A DNA stretch of 37,054 bases, taken from positions 1 to 37,054 of the forward strand of contig CABVRW010000025.1 of NCBI GenBank assembly GCA_902500785.1. The letters are read 5' to 3'. Under the pieces are notes generated by a model, which saw only the letters and a list, made by a program, of their open reading frames with translations, did not search any database and was not told the origin of the DNA. Below, piece after piece: positions 8,570-16,605 of the stretch (the stretch's first letter is position 1; each line of letters begins with the position of its first letter). The stretch comes from an uncultured Nitrospira sp. (GTDB lineage: Bacteria > Nitrospirota > Nitrospiria > Nitrospirales > Nitrospiraceae). The position numbers and the translations under genes were made by a program.

Positions 8570-9900
8570 ATAGCACCTCAGACGCCCTCCTCATCGACCT
8601 CTATGAACTCACCATGGCGCAGGCCTACCTGGACCAGAGGATGACGGAAGTCGCCGTCTTTGAATTTTTTGTCCGGAAACTGCCGCCGCAACGAAACTTC
8701 TTCATGGCCGCTGGGCTGGAGCAGGTACTGACCTATCTGGAGGAGTTTCAGTTCTCAGACGGCGACATCGACTGGCTCGACCGGGCAGGCGGATTTACTC
8801 CGGCGTTCCTCGACACCGTCCTCGCGATGCGTTTCACAGGTGCCGTCCATGCCATGCCGGAGGGGACCCTCTTCTTCCCGAACGAGCCGATCCTTCGCAT
8901 TACCGCACCACTTCCGCAGGCGCAACTCGTGGAAACACGGGTCATGAATCTGCTGAACTTTCAAACAATGGTCGCTTCCAAGGCCTGCCGTTCGGTGTTG
9001 GTTGCGGACGGCACACCCCTGATTGATTTCGGCCTACGCCGCGCGCATGGCGTGGAAGCCGGTCTCTTCGCCGCCCGGGCCGGCTACGTCGCCGGACTGG
9101 CGGGCACGTCGAACGTGTCGGCCGGCGCCCGCTTTACCATCCCGATTTACGGCACCATGGCCCATTCCTTCGTCCAGGCCCATCTCGACGAAATGCAGGC
9201 CTTCACGCACATCGCCCAGGCCCAACCAGGCAACGTCGTACTCCTCATCGATACCTACGAGACGGAAGCCGCTGCGGGAAAAGTGGTCGCTCTGGCGGCT
9301 CGATTGAAGGAGCAGGGCATCTCGATCCACGGCGTCCGGCTCGATAGCGGAGATCTGGCCGAGCATGCGCGGAAGGTTCGGCGCATTCTCGATCGCGGAG
9401 GCCTTACGGCAACCAAAATTCTCGCCAGTGGGAATCTTGACGAGGAACGCATCCACGCGCTAGTGGCGGGCCAGGCTCCGATCGATAGTTTCGCCATCGG
9501 CACGGCTATGACCACGTCAGCCGATGCCCCATACCTGGACTGCGCGTACAAACTCCAGGAATATGCCGGCAGGCCTTGCCGAAAACGGTCCGAAGGCAAA
9601 GCCACCTGGCCCGGCCGCAAACAGGTCTACCGCCGCATCGGCACAGACGAACGACTGAACGGTGATATCATCACGATCGAGGGCGACTGCCAGGAAGGAC
9701 GGCCCCTGCTGGGCCACGTCATGCAAGGGGGCCACCGCCTGACCTCCCCCCCATCGCTCGAAGAAATTCGCAGACATGCCCGGCTCTCTTTAGCACAACT
9801 TCCGGACCCATTGCGCCGCATCGACCGATCCGCGCCCTACGACGTTCGCATCTCGACCCTCCTCACCGAATTGGCGCACCAGGTCGATCGGCACACGTGA
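8566..9900 (+). CDS. pncB: Nicotinate phosphoribosyltransferase
   Basis: A 444-residue NAPRTase; converts nicotinate and PRPP (with ATP) to nicotinate mononucleotide. Family features include the opening LLIDLYELTMAQAY, the FGLRRAHG segment, GTMAHSF containing the His that is phosphorylated in this family, GVRLDSGDLAEHARKVR, and ILASGNLDEERI with FAIGTAM in the PRPP-binding part. The start codon overlaps the pncA stop by four bases. Product of PncA is the substrate here, so the pair forms a complete nicotinamide-to-NaMN module. No amidated or truncated features are seen. Confidence 0.95.
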   Translation: MNSTSDALLIDLYELTMAQAYLDQRMTEVAVFEFFVRKLPPQRNFFMAAGLEQVLTYLEEFQFSDGDIDWLDRAGGFTPAFLDTVLAMRFTGAVHAMPEGTLFFPNEPILRITAPLPQAQLVETRVMNLLNFQTMVASKACRSVLVADGTPLIDFGLRRAHGVEAGLFAARAGYVAGLAGTSNVSAGARFTIPIYGTMAHSFVQAHLDEMQAFTHIAQAQPGNVVLLIDTYETEAAAGKVVALAARLKEQGISIHGVRLDSGDLAEHARKVRRILDRGGLTATKILASGNLDEERIHALVAGQAPIDSFAIGTAMTTSADAPYLDCAYKLQEYAGRPCRKRSEGKATWPGRKQVYRRIGTDERLNGDIITIEGDCQEGRPLLGHVMQGGHRLTSPPSLEEIRRHARLSLAQLPDPLRRIDRSAPYDVRISTLLTELAHQVDRHT

Positions 9901-9967
9901 ACCGGATCATGATCTCTCAGGCATGCGATGCACCGAGGCACCGAATCTTCTTGAAGGAGGCCAGTTC

Positions 9968-11398
9968 ATGAAACAGAATTCCCTGTCCATCACCATCGCC
10001 GCGGGTGGGGTGGCGGCCATGCTGCTCGCTCTTTCGACCGGTGCCGACGCCGCGCCGAAGTCTCCCCCCAAACCCACACCTGCCAGTGTCTGTGAGAGCC
10101 CCCTCAAACAGCAGCGCCCTTCCGCCAAAGCACTGGACAAGGTGCTGCAATCCCATGCGCGTTGGCTGGACGACCGAGAATCTCCCGATGGCCGCCGCGC
10201 CAATCTCTGCCGGGTAGACCTTCGTCACCTTCGCCTGGTGGGAGCGAACCTTGAACGGGTCAATCTTGAAGGGGCGATCCTAAGAGGCACCAATCTGCGC
10301 GCAGCAGATCTTGTGCAAGCGCACCTGAAAGGCGCCGACCTCTCTCAGGCCGTCCTCGATGACGCCAATCTTGAGGGAGCCGACCTGCGCAAGGCCTTGC
10401 TGGTCAAGGCCCATCTCAATCGCGTGGCGGCCGATGAAGCCGCATTCTACGGAGCCGACCTTCAAGGCGCGTTCTTCCGAGAAGCGCTGTTGGAGCGGGC
10501 CCATTTTGAGGATGCGGATCTGCGGCTTGCGGATTTCAGCAACGCGACCCTGCTGGACGGCTATTTTTACGGAGCGAATCTGTCGAAAGCCAATCTGACG
10601 GAAGCCGACGTGGCCGGAACCGACCTGCGCCGGACCGACTTGCGACAGGCCAATCTGCGCCGGGCCAATCTGCAAGGCGCCTTGTTGGACAGCGCCAACC
10701 TCGACGGCGCGTCACTCATCGAAGCGGATCTGGACAGCGCCTATTTGGACGACGCCTCCCTCAGGAATGCGGACCTTCACGAGGCCAACCTTCGAGGCGT
10801 GGATCTTCGCTATGCCCAGCTTGGCGGTGCCAACCTGCAGCGGACCAATCTGGAACATGCGAACCTGGAAGGCGCGAATCTCGTCAAGGCCCGGCTGGAC
10901 TCCGCGACGATGACCATGACGGTCTTGTACAAAGCCAATCTGTCTGGCGCCAATCTCCACGGGGCCAGACTTTCTCATGCCGTCATCATCGGTGCGCAAT
11001 TCGCGATCGCCGATCTCCGAAAAGCCGACCTCACCGACAGCTACGGTCCGAAAGCCCGCCTGTCGCAGGCCCGCCTCAGTGAAGCCAATTTGGAGTCGGC
11101 CAATCTGGTAGCCGCCGACCTGAGTCAGGCCGACATCAGCCACGCCCTCGTGGTCCAAACCAATCTACAGGAGGCCAATCTGCGCGGGACGAATCTGAGC
11201 GCGTCGGATTTGACGGGAGCCCAACTGAACGATGCCGATCTGCACCATGCCGACTTGCGAGGAGCAAACCTCAGCGGCGCACTCGGACTGGTGCAAGCAC
11301 AATTGGATACGGCCTGCCTCGATGAGGCGACCCAGATTCCATCCGACCTGAAGCGACCGAAGCCTTGCTCGCAACATCAGCCGCGGCAACGACGATGA
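9968..11398 (+). CDS. Exported pentapeptide-repeat protein
   Basis: A 476-residue protein. A Sec signal peptide (residues 1-30, ending STGADAAPKS) is followed by a linker containing CESPLKQQRPSAKALD, and then about 340 residues of continuous A(D/N)Lxx pentapeptides, roughly 68 units, such as ANLEGADLRKALL. This family folds as a right-handed quadrilateral beta-helix about 4 residues per side; here it would be unusually long. A Cys-containing C-terminal tail ends the repeat. AAGGAGG lies seven bases before the chosen ATG; an upstream ATG at 9923 lacks this. Most studied family members are cytoplasmic, so a periplasmic location is notable. Binding partner unknown. Confidence 0.85.
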   Translation: MKQNSLSITIAAGGVAAMLLALSTGADAAPKSPPKPTPASVCESPLKQQRPSAKALDKVLQSHARWLDDRESPDGRRANLCRVDLRHLRLVGANLERVNLEGAILRGTNLRAADLVQAHLKGADLSQAVLDDANLEGADLRKALLVKAHLNRVAADEAAFYGADLQGAFFREALLERAHFEDADLRLADFSNATLLDGYFYGANLSKANLTEADVAGTDLRRTDLRQANLRRANLQGALLDSANLDGASLIEADLDSAYLDDASLRNADLHEANLRGVDLRYAQLGGANLQRTNLEHANLEGANLVKARLDSATMTMTVLYKANLSGANLHGARLSHAVIIGAQFAIADLRKADLTDSYGPKARLSQARLSEANLESANLVAADLSQADISHALVVQTNLQEANLRGTNLSASDLTGAQLNDADLHHADLRGANLSGALGLVQAQLDTACLDEATQIPSDLKRPKPCSQHQPRQRR

Positions 11399-11419
11399 CG
11401 TGCCGCAGGAAAGCACCAC

Positions 11420-11947
11420 ATGAAGCGGCAGCACTTACCCCTCCTGCTCATTGCCGGGCTGGCGGCGATGGCCGTCGTAATGTCTCTTGTCTGGTGCCCG
11501 CCGGCCGCCTGCCGTGTCCTCCATATCCAGACCTATACCATTTCGAGTTTGGATGAATATCGTCAATTCCTACGCGACGAAGCGGCATTTACTGCGTTGC
11601 ACCATGTCCGAGCGGTTCGGATGAATTGTTCAGACCTGCGCGAGGCTGTCGTGACCGCGCTGAACACGAATCGACTGATGTCGGGGGCGAGCAAGCCGAA
11701 TGGCATCACATTTGAGAGCGCCCCATCCGGCCCCGTCCAAGCTTGGCAGCAGGGCCGACTGTTACATCTGTCGACGTCTGCGCATCACCAGGAATTCGAC
11801 TCCTGGGCGATGAGAGTTCGAGAGCGCCTGACCGACCGCATCCCACATGACCTCTCCTTCTTGACGCGATTGTTCGGTGGTGTGGTTCTTCATGCTCAGA
11901 AGAGAACGCTTCCCATCGTCCTCTTTTCCGACCAGCCCTGCGACTAG
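11420..11947 (+). CDS. Exported or membrane-anchored protein, unknown
   Basis: A 175-residue protein with a strong N-terminal hydrophobic segment (LPLLLIAGLAAMAVVMSLVW) that may be a signal peptide or anchor, followed by CPPAAC. The rest is a mixed soluble domain containing SSLDEYRQFLRDEAAFTAL and two further Cys (Cys69 region and near the C-terminal DQPCD). AGGAAAG precedes the ATG. It follows the pentapeptide-repeat gene by 21 bases and is probably co-transcribed. I do not recognise a family. Confidence 0.6.
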   Translation: MKRQHLPLLLIAGLAAMAVVMSLVWCPPAACRVLHIQTYTISSLDEYRQFLRDEAAFTALHHVRAVRMNCSDLREAVVTALNTNRLMSGASKPNGITFESAPSGPVQAWQQGRLLHLSTSAHHQEFDSWAMRVRERLTDRIPHDLSFLTRLFGGVVLHAQKRTLPIVLFSDQPCD

Positions 11948-12107
11948 GGGCGCCGCGCCGGTATGAGCCTCTTCCTGCGCATCGTCCCCCACGCTTGTAT
12001 GTCGATCGCGCCCCATAGTAGATCAATGGTTCTATCAACTGAGCCAGGACGGGCACGACAGATGAAAATCCTTCAGGGTCTTGGCCTAACCTCCATGTGG
12101 AGCCCCG

Positions 12108-12446
12108 ATGATGTCATTCGCCCTGTCGATCAGTCTTTTCGTCATTGCCGGACTATGTGAAATCGGCGGCGGCTATCTCGTCTGGCTGTGGCTCCGTGAA
12201 GGCAAGCCGTTCGGATATGCGGTGGCGGGAGCAGCCCTATTGATACTCTACGGCCTCATTCCCACGTTACAGACCACGCATTTCGGACGGGTATACGCGG
12301 CCTATGGCGGGATGTTCATCATCCTGTCACTGCTGTGGGGATGGGGCGCGGACGGGACCAGGCCGGATCGATTCGATGTGGCAGGGGCTCTCATCTGCCT
12401 CGTAGGCATGGGCATCATCATGTACACCCCCCGTCATTCCCTCTGA
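12108..12446 (+). CDS. YnfA-type (UPF0060) small membrane protein
   Basis: A 112-residue protein with four predicted membrane helices. It shows the family signatures [20 protein letters not shown], a second helix ending [16 protein letters not shown] in helix 3 and a C-terminal [17 protein letters not shown]0060 belongs to the small multidrug resistance/DMT-type transporter superfamily; some members are reported to export drugs, but the natural substrate is not established. GTGGAG lies five bases upstream of the ATG. The next gene, a 12-helix MFS transporter, starts 24 bases later. Confidence 0.88.
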   Translation: MMSFALSISLFVIAGLCEIGGGYLVWLWLREGKPFGYAVAGAALLILYGLIPTLQTTHFGRVYAAYGGMFIILSLLWGWGADGTRPDRFDVAGALICLVGMGIIMYTPRHSL

Positions 12447-12470
12447 GTACCCGTCGGAGCATCCTGACAC

Positions 12471-13682
12471 GTGTTCATGCCACACCGATCTCCACAGTCC
12501 TCTCTCCGCCAGATGCCGCCCGGCATCTGGGTTCTGGGCTTCGTCAGCCTCTTGATGGATATTTCTTCGGAAATGATCCACAGCCTCCTGCCGTTGTTTA
12601 TGGTCACGACACTCGGAGCCGGGACGATCGCGGTCGGCATTGTAGAGGGACTGGCCGAGTCCCTGGCGCTCGCGGTCAAAGTCTTTTCCGGGACGTTGAG
12701 CGATTACCTCGGCAAACGGAAGGGACTGGCCCTGGCCGGCTATGCCCTGGGCGCGCTGACCAAGCCGCTCTTCGCGATGGCCCCGGACATCGGCACCCTG
12801 TTGACCGCCCGTTTGCTGGATCGGGTCGGCAAAGGTGTACGAGGCGCGCCGCGCGATGCCTTGGTAGCGGACATCGCGCCACCGGCGCTCCGCGGCGCCG
12901 CGTTTGGTCTGCGACAATCACTCGATACGGTGGGGGCGTTCCTCGGTCCCTTGCTCGCGGTGGGATTGATGCTGCTCTGGGCCGACGATTACCGGGCCGT
13001 CTTCTGGGTGGCCGTCATACCGGGCATGATGGCCGCCGCGCTCCTGCTGGTCGGCGTCCGGGAACCAGCGACCCGGCAGTCCACGCACAGGATTAATCCG
13101 ATCAACCGGGACAATTTCTCACGTCTTGGATCGACCTATTGGTGGGTGGTAGGGATCGGCTCCAGCTTCACCCTGGCTCGGTTCAGCGAAGCGTTTCTTG
13201 TCCTGCGCGCACAACAAAGCGGTATTCCAGTCGCCTTTATTCCTCTCGTCATGGTGGCCATGAACCTCGTGTATGCGTCCTCGGTCTATCCATTCGGCAA
13301 ACTTTCCGACCGAATAAGTCACACCAAGCTTCTCACGCTCGGCCTGGAGGTACTGATTGCGGCGGATCTGGTGTTGGCCATGGACAACCATTGGAGGGTG
13401 CTCATGCTGGGCGTCGCCCTCTGGGGTGTTCACATGGGGATGACGCAAGGCCTGCTGGCGACCATGGTGGCGGACCACGCACCAGCCGATCTGCGCGGAA
13501 CGGCCTTCGGCTGCTTCAACTTGGCTTGTGGGCTCGCGATGCTCATGGCCAGTGTGCTGGCGGGATTCTTGTGGGATCGACTCGGCGCGGCGGCCACGTT
13601 CTATGCGGGAGCGCTGTTTTGTATCATCGCAATCGTCGGAACCCTATCCTCCCCCCTGGCACGAACCAGACGCGCCGGCTAA
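12471..13682 (+). CDS. Major facilitator superfamily transporter
   Basis: A 403-residue inner-membrane protein with about 12 hydrophobic segments. The loop after helix 2 carries the MFS motif A-like GTLSDYLGKRKG, followed by LDRVGKGVRGAPRDALVAD, a signature of a widespread uncharacterised MFS subfamily. The second half repeats the topology (KLSDRISHTKL). The start is GTG at 12471; an ATG two codons later (12477) is possible. It is 24 bases after the YnfA-type gene. Substrate unknown; likely a small-molecule efflux or uptake carrier. Confidence 0.85.
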   Translation: MFMPHRSPQSSLRQMPPGIWVLGFVSLLMDISSEMIHSLLPLFMVTTLGAGTIAVGIVEGLAESLALAVKVFSGTLSDYLGKRKGLALAGYALGALTKPLFAMAPDIGTLLTARLLDRVGKGVRGAPRDALVADIAPPALRGAAFGLRQSLDTVGAFLGPLLAVGLMLLWADDYRAVFWVAVIPGMMAAALLLVGVREPATRQSTHRINPINRDNFSRLGSTYWWVVGIGSSFTLARFSEAFLVLRAQQSGIPVAFIPLVMVAMNLVYASSVYPFGKLSDRISHTKLLTLGLEVLIAADLVLAMDNHWRVLMLGVALWGVHMGMTQGLLATMVADHAPADLRGTAFGCFNLACGLAMLMASVLAGFLWDRLGAAATFYAGALFCIIAIVGTLSSPLARTRRAG

Positions 13683-13791
13683 GGATTGGATCATCCCACT
13701 TTCCCGCCTTCGGGACAGTGCCGAGACGGAGTTTCGGCCGCCAAGCCCCAGATGGACGTGGAGCCGTTCAGAGCAGTGCCCGACTTGGGGA

Positions 13792-14226
13792 CTATGACCA
13801 GTACTCCGACGCTTTCATATAGCCGTGCAACAAATCTCGCCTCGCCACGATCCCGACGAGTTGCTTGTCTCGCACCACGGGCAAGCGCGTCACGTACCGG
13901 TCTTGGAACAGGTTCGCGACCTCTTCAAGCGTCATGTTTTCCCGAGCTGTCAACGGCTGAGTCGTCATAATTTCCGAGGCCAGCACCTTGCGCAGATCCC
14001 GCCCTTCGATCATGGCCTGCAGAAGATCGTATTCCGTCACCAAGCCGACCAGCGTTCCGTCCTCTCCGAGCACCGGCAAACCACCGAAATGTTGTTTCGT
14101 CATCAGCCGCCCGATCGTGAGCGCATCCGTCCGCGCCGTGCAGGTAAACAACGCATCCTGCATCAGCTGGCCTACCGTCAGCGTTTTCGGATCACAAGGG
14201 TGAGTGAGCGAGTCGATATGCCGCAT
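13792..14226 (-). CDS. Tandem CBS-domain protein
   Basis: A 144-residue cytoplasmic protein consisting of two CBS motifs (about residues 15-70 and 83-140), which pair to form one Bateman module that binds adenine nucleotides. Characteristic motifs are VGQLMQDAL, GGLPVLGEDGTLVGLVTEYDLLQ, ASEIMTTQPLTARENMTL and TRLPVVRDKQLVGIVARRDLL. No enzymatic domain is attached, so it may regulate a partner. The chosen start has GAGAGGGG seven bases upstream; an ATG at 14265 adds 13 residues. It is a close paralogue of the gene at 32901, sharing the CDPKTL N-terminus and a YW C-terminus, and lies next to another CBS gene. Confidence 0.88.
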   Translation of the reverse strand: MRHIDSLTHPCDPKTLTVGQLMQDALFTCTARTDALTIGRLMTKQHFGGLPVLGEDGTLVGLVTEYDLLQAMIEGRDLRKVLASEIMTTQPLTARENMTLEEVANLFQDRYVTRLPVVRDKQLVGIVARRDLLHGYMKASEYWS

Positions 14227-14272
14227 CCTTGGTCCCCTCTCTTCGAACGTCTCAGGTCGGTTCACGCAGGCC

Positions 14273-14737
14273 TTACGCCCGCCGCCTCACAGCCGGCCGA
14301 AGCGCGGCCCGCACCACGTCACGACGCGTGACCACACCCACGAGCCGATTGCCCGCGTTCACGACCGGCACCGACATGAGATCGCTCTCCGTCAGTACAT
14401 GCACCAGGGTGGACAGCGTGGTTTCCGGCGGCACCGAATAGGGGTTTTCGCTCATGAGGTCCTTCGCCGTCCGGGCGCTCCACACCTGCCCCTCATCGAG
14501 CGCCAACAACAGATCATGTTCACTCACGACCCCCATGAGCTGTTTCGCCTTGTCCACGACCGGTACCACGCCGCCCTCTTTCAGAAACAACGCCGCCACG
14601 CGGTCGCCTTTCATGTCGAGACGTACCGATTGGACGCGTGTGTTCACGATGTCGCCGACCGTGAGGTCCTCGAATGTCACGTGTTTGCGCCTCGCGCCTG
14701 CCGGTCGTCTCGCCGGGACCTTGCGTTTCTTCGCCAT
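14273..14737 (-). CDS. Tandem CBS-domain protein with basic N-terminus
   Basis: A 154-residue protein with a Lys/Arg-rich N-terminus (MAKKRKVPARRPAGARRK) followed by two CBS motifs: VGDIVNTRVQSVRLDMKGD with VVPVVDKAKQLMGVVSEHDLLLAL, and AKDLMSENPYSVPPETTL with MSVPVVNAGNRLVGVVTRRDVV. The Bateman pair probably binds AMP/ATP or a related ligand. AGGAGGAGAGG precedes the chosen ATG. The basic tail could bind nucleic acid or acidic partners; this is inference. It lies 46 bases upstream of the other CBS gene, in the same direction. Confidence 0.85.
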   Translation of the reverse strand: MAKKRKVPARRPAGARRKHVTFEDLTVGDIVNTRVQSVRLDMKGDRVAALFLKEGGVVPVVDKAKQLMGVVSEHDLLLALDEGQVWSARTAKDLMSENPYSVPPETTLSTLVHVLTESDLMSVPVVNAGNRLVGVVTRRDVVRAALRPAVRRRA

Positions 14738-14785
14738 ACACCCTCTCCTCCTTGTCGACACAGGCCCTTCGCGCGCCGGCCACAC

Positions 14786-15382
14786 CTACTCTGCTTGAAC
14801 AGACAGGGCAGGGCTCCGGTCCTCGGCCCAACGAACATGCTGCGTGGTCACCTGTCCTCGCCTGACCTTGACCCCTCGCACCTGTTGAATGTGACCGCCC
14901 AACGTGGCCTCCACGTCATACGTACCATCGGGCAGGTCGATAAAGAGCCAGGGGCCTGTCACCTGCTCCTGAGGTACCGTCAACACCGTGGCGCCGTCGC
15001 TGTTCCTGAGCACCACCCCTGCACCCACGACAAAAGGCTTCCCGCCCACCGTCAACACCAGCTTCAGCGAAAACGCAGGATACAGCGCCTCACGCTCGGC
15101 CTGACCGATGCCGGCACTGAAGTAGGGGATGTTCCCACCCCGGTACAGCGGGATGAGGTCTTTCTGCGGACCGATCTCGGTGGGAATCTCCAGTTCGATC
15201 GCGTCGCCGCCTAGAGTCATACGCGCCAGGACTTCCGCGGAGATCGGCTCTGCCCACACCAGCGCCAGACTCGCCCCCACGATCCCCACCAACATGCCCC
15301 TTAAAAGGACGCGGAAAAATTCCGCCGGCGGATTGCTCAACCATCGAGTTTTTCCCCAGCCCGCGAGGCCTCTCTGCACCAT
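14786..15382 (-). CDS. Exported protein with beta-rich domain, unknown function
   Basis: A 198-residue protein. An N-terminal hydrophobic segment (LLRGMLVGIVGASLALVWA) acts as a signal peptide with a basic n-region. The mature part is beta-rich, with LKLVLTVGGKPFVVGAGVVL, LTVPQEQVTGPWLFIDLP and DGTYDVEATLGG, which resembles carboxypeptidase-regulatory-like or similar immunoglobulin-like beta domains. The longer open frame upstream is not needed: AGGAGA lies eight bases before ATG 15382. It is divergent from the universal stress protein gene and precedes the two CBS genes. Function not recognised. Confidence 0.7.
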   Translation of the reverse strand: MVQRGLAGWGKTRWLSNPPAEFFRVLLRGMLVGIVGASLALVWAEPISAEVLARMTLGGDAIELEIPTEIGPQKDLIPLYRGGNIPYFSAGIGQAEREALYPAFSLKLVLTVGGKPFVVGAGVVLRNSDGATVLTVPQEQVTGPWLFIDLPDGTYDVEATLGGHIQQVRGVKVRRGQVTTQHVRWAEDRSPALSVQAE

Positions 15383-15699
15383 TGTGGCATTCTCCTGTAG
15401 ACAGTCTCCTACACACGCAATCGTGATGCCTGAGCAACGATGGATCCGCCGACCTACACAAGCGCAGGATCCACTCAGCCATCCCCCTGCCAGTTTGCCC
15501 TCCGACTGATGCCAATTACCCCAACCTGATGCCGGACACTGCTGCAAAACGCCGCACCTCCAGGAACGGTGGGAATCGGCGATGCCCGCCAACCGTCTGT
15601 CGTCGCATAGAATCGACGACCCGCTATTGGAGAGCGCACAGGCATATCCGATGCAGACCCTATTCCAGCACGGAGCATGACCAACCAGGAGAACCCAAT
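15383..15699. other. Divergent intergenic region with no supported gene
   Basis: About 317 bases between the exported-protein gene (minus) and the universal stress protein gene (plus). I see one sigma-54-like motif on the minus strand (15417-15431) and no convincing sigma-70 or sigma-54 promoter facing the stress-protein gene. Open frames across it lack Shine-Dalgarno sites and are shadows of neighbours. Confidence 0.5.
15417..15431 (-). promoter_or_regulatory. Weak candidate sigma-54 promoter of the exported-protein gene
   Basis: On the minus strand, AGGCATCACGATTGC retains GGCA and TTGC at the exact sigma-54 spacing but lacks the initial T and the C at the sixth position. The predicted start point is near 15405, about 23 bases before the ATG at 15382. 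The short leader still includes the AGGAGA Shine-Dalgarno. Confidence 0.3.
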
Positions 15700-16605
15700 A
15701 TGAAGATGATGATCGCGGTAGATGGATCGGAGTTCGCGGAGTGGAGCGTGCAGATGCTCGAAGCTGTCGCAAGCCGCCCTCCCGACTCCGTGACATTGGT
15801 CCACGTCGTGGACAGCGCGTCGCTGAAATCCTCCGCGCGCAAACATGCGGCCCTCTCCAAACAGGCCATTGCCGCCATGACGAAAGCCGGCGATCACATT
15901 CTGCGCCGTTTCGAAGGCCTGGCAAAAATTGCATTGAAGCAGGCGGCCACAAAACCACGCACCGCCATCGACACGATCCTCGCCCATGGCCGTGTGGCCG
16001 ATACCGTCACGAAGCTGGCCAAACAGAAGAAAGCCGACCTGCTCGTCCTCGGCTCACGTGGCCTCAGCGATGCAGAGCATTACCTCCTGGGCAGTGTGTC
16101 CCGTAAGGTCAGTGCGTTGGCTTCCTGCCCGGTGCTGGTTGTGAAGCGGCCGCTCACGACGCTCTCCCACGTACTTTTTGCGGCCGACGCCTCACGACAC
16201 ACCCACGTCGCCGGTCGGTTTCTCTGCGAGCGATTGCTTCCGGAATCCGCGCACCTCACGGTGTTGTCCGTCGTCCAACCAGCCCTCACGGAATTGGCGG
16301 CGAAGTATCTCTCGAAGGATCAACTGGAACAGATCTCGGCCCCGAAACGCCAGGCCGCCGAACAGCTGGTGGAAAAATTGCGCGCCCGTTTTCTGGCCGA
16401 AGGCTATGCCGTCACGACACAGGTTCGAATTGATTCTGTGACCGACACGATCCTCCGACAGGCCACCTCGAGCAAGGCGGATCTGCTCGTGGCCGGCTCA
16501 CGAGGCTTGACGGGATCCGAACGGCTTGAGTGGGGCAGCGTGTCGGAAACGCTGCTGAAGTATGCCCCCTGTTCGGTGCTCATCGTACGAGGATGGCGTG
16601 CCTGA
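15700..16605 (+). CDS. Tandem universal stress protein (two USP domains)
   Basis: A 301-residue cytoplasmic protein with two UspA domains. Domain 1 (about 1-148) begins MKMMIAVDGSEFAEWSV and carries the ATP-binding loop LGSRGLSDAEHYLLGSVS. Domain 2 (about 155-301) has AGSRGLTGSERLEWGSVS. Both loops match G-2x-G-9x-G-(S/T), implying nucleotide binding by both halves. AGGAG lies eight bases upstream of the ATG. It overlaps the start of the P-type ATPase gene by eight bases, so the two are likely co-translated; a regulatory link to the pump is inferred. Confidence 0.92.
   Translation: MKMMIAVDGSEFAEWSVQMLEAVASRPPDSVTLVHVVDSASLKSSARKHAALSKQAIAAMTKAGDHILRRFEGLAKIALKQAATKPRTAIDTILAHGRVADTVTKLAKQKKADLLVLGSRGLSDAEHYLLGSVSRKVSALASCPVLVVKRPLTTLSHVLFAADASRHTHVAGRFLCERLLPESAHLTVLSVVQPALTELAAKYLSKDQLEQISAPKRQAAEQLVEKLRARFLAEGYAVTTQVRIDSVTDTILRQATSSKADLLVAGSRGLTGSERLEWGSVSETLLKYAPCSVLIVRGWRA

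Noticed and set aside
10200-11300. Dense 15-base periodicity that could suggest a DNA repeat array
   Set aside because: It is the codon-level echo of the pentapeptide repeats, with degenerate nucleotides; not a CRISPR or satellite array.
14204-15214. 336-codon plus-strand frame opposite the CBS and exported-protein genes
   Set aside because: Antisense to genes with clear CBS motifs and Shine-Dalgarno sites; no motifs of its own.
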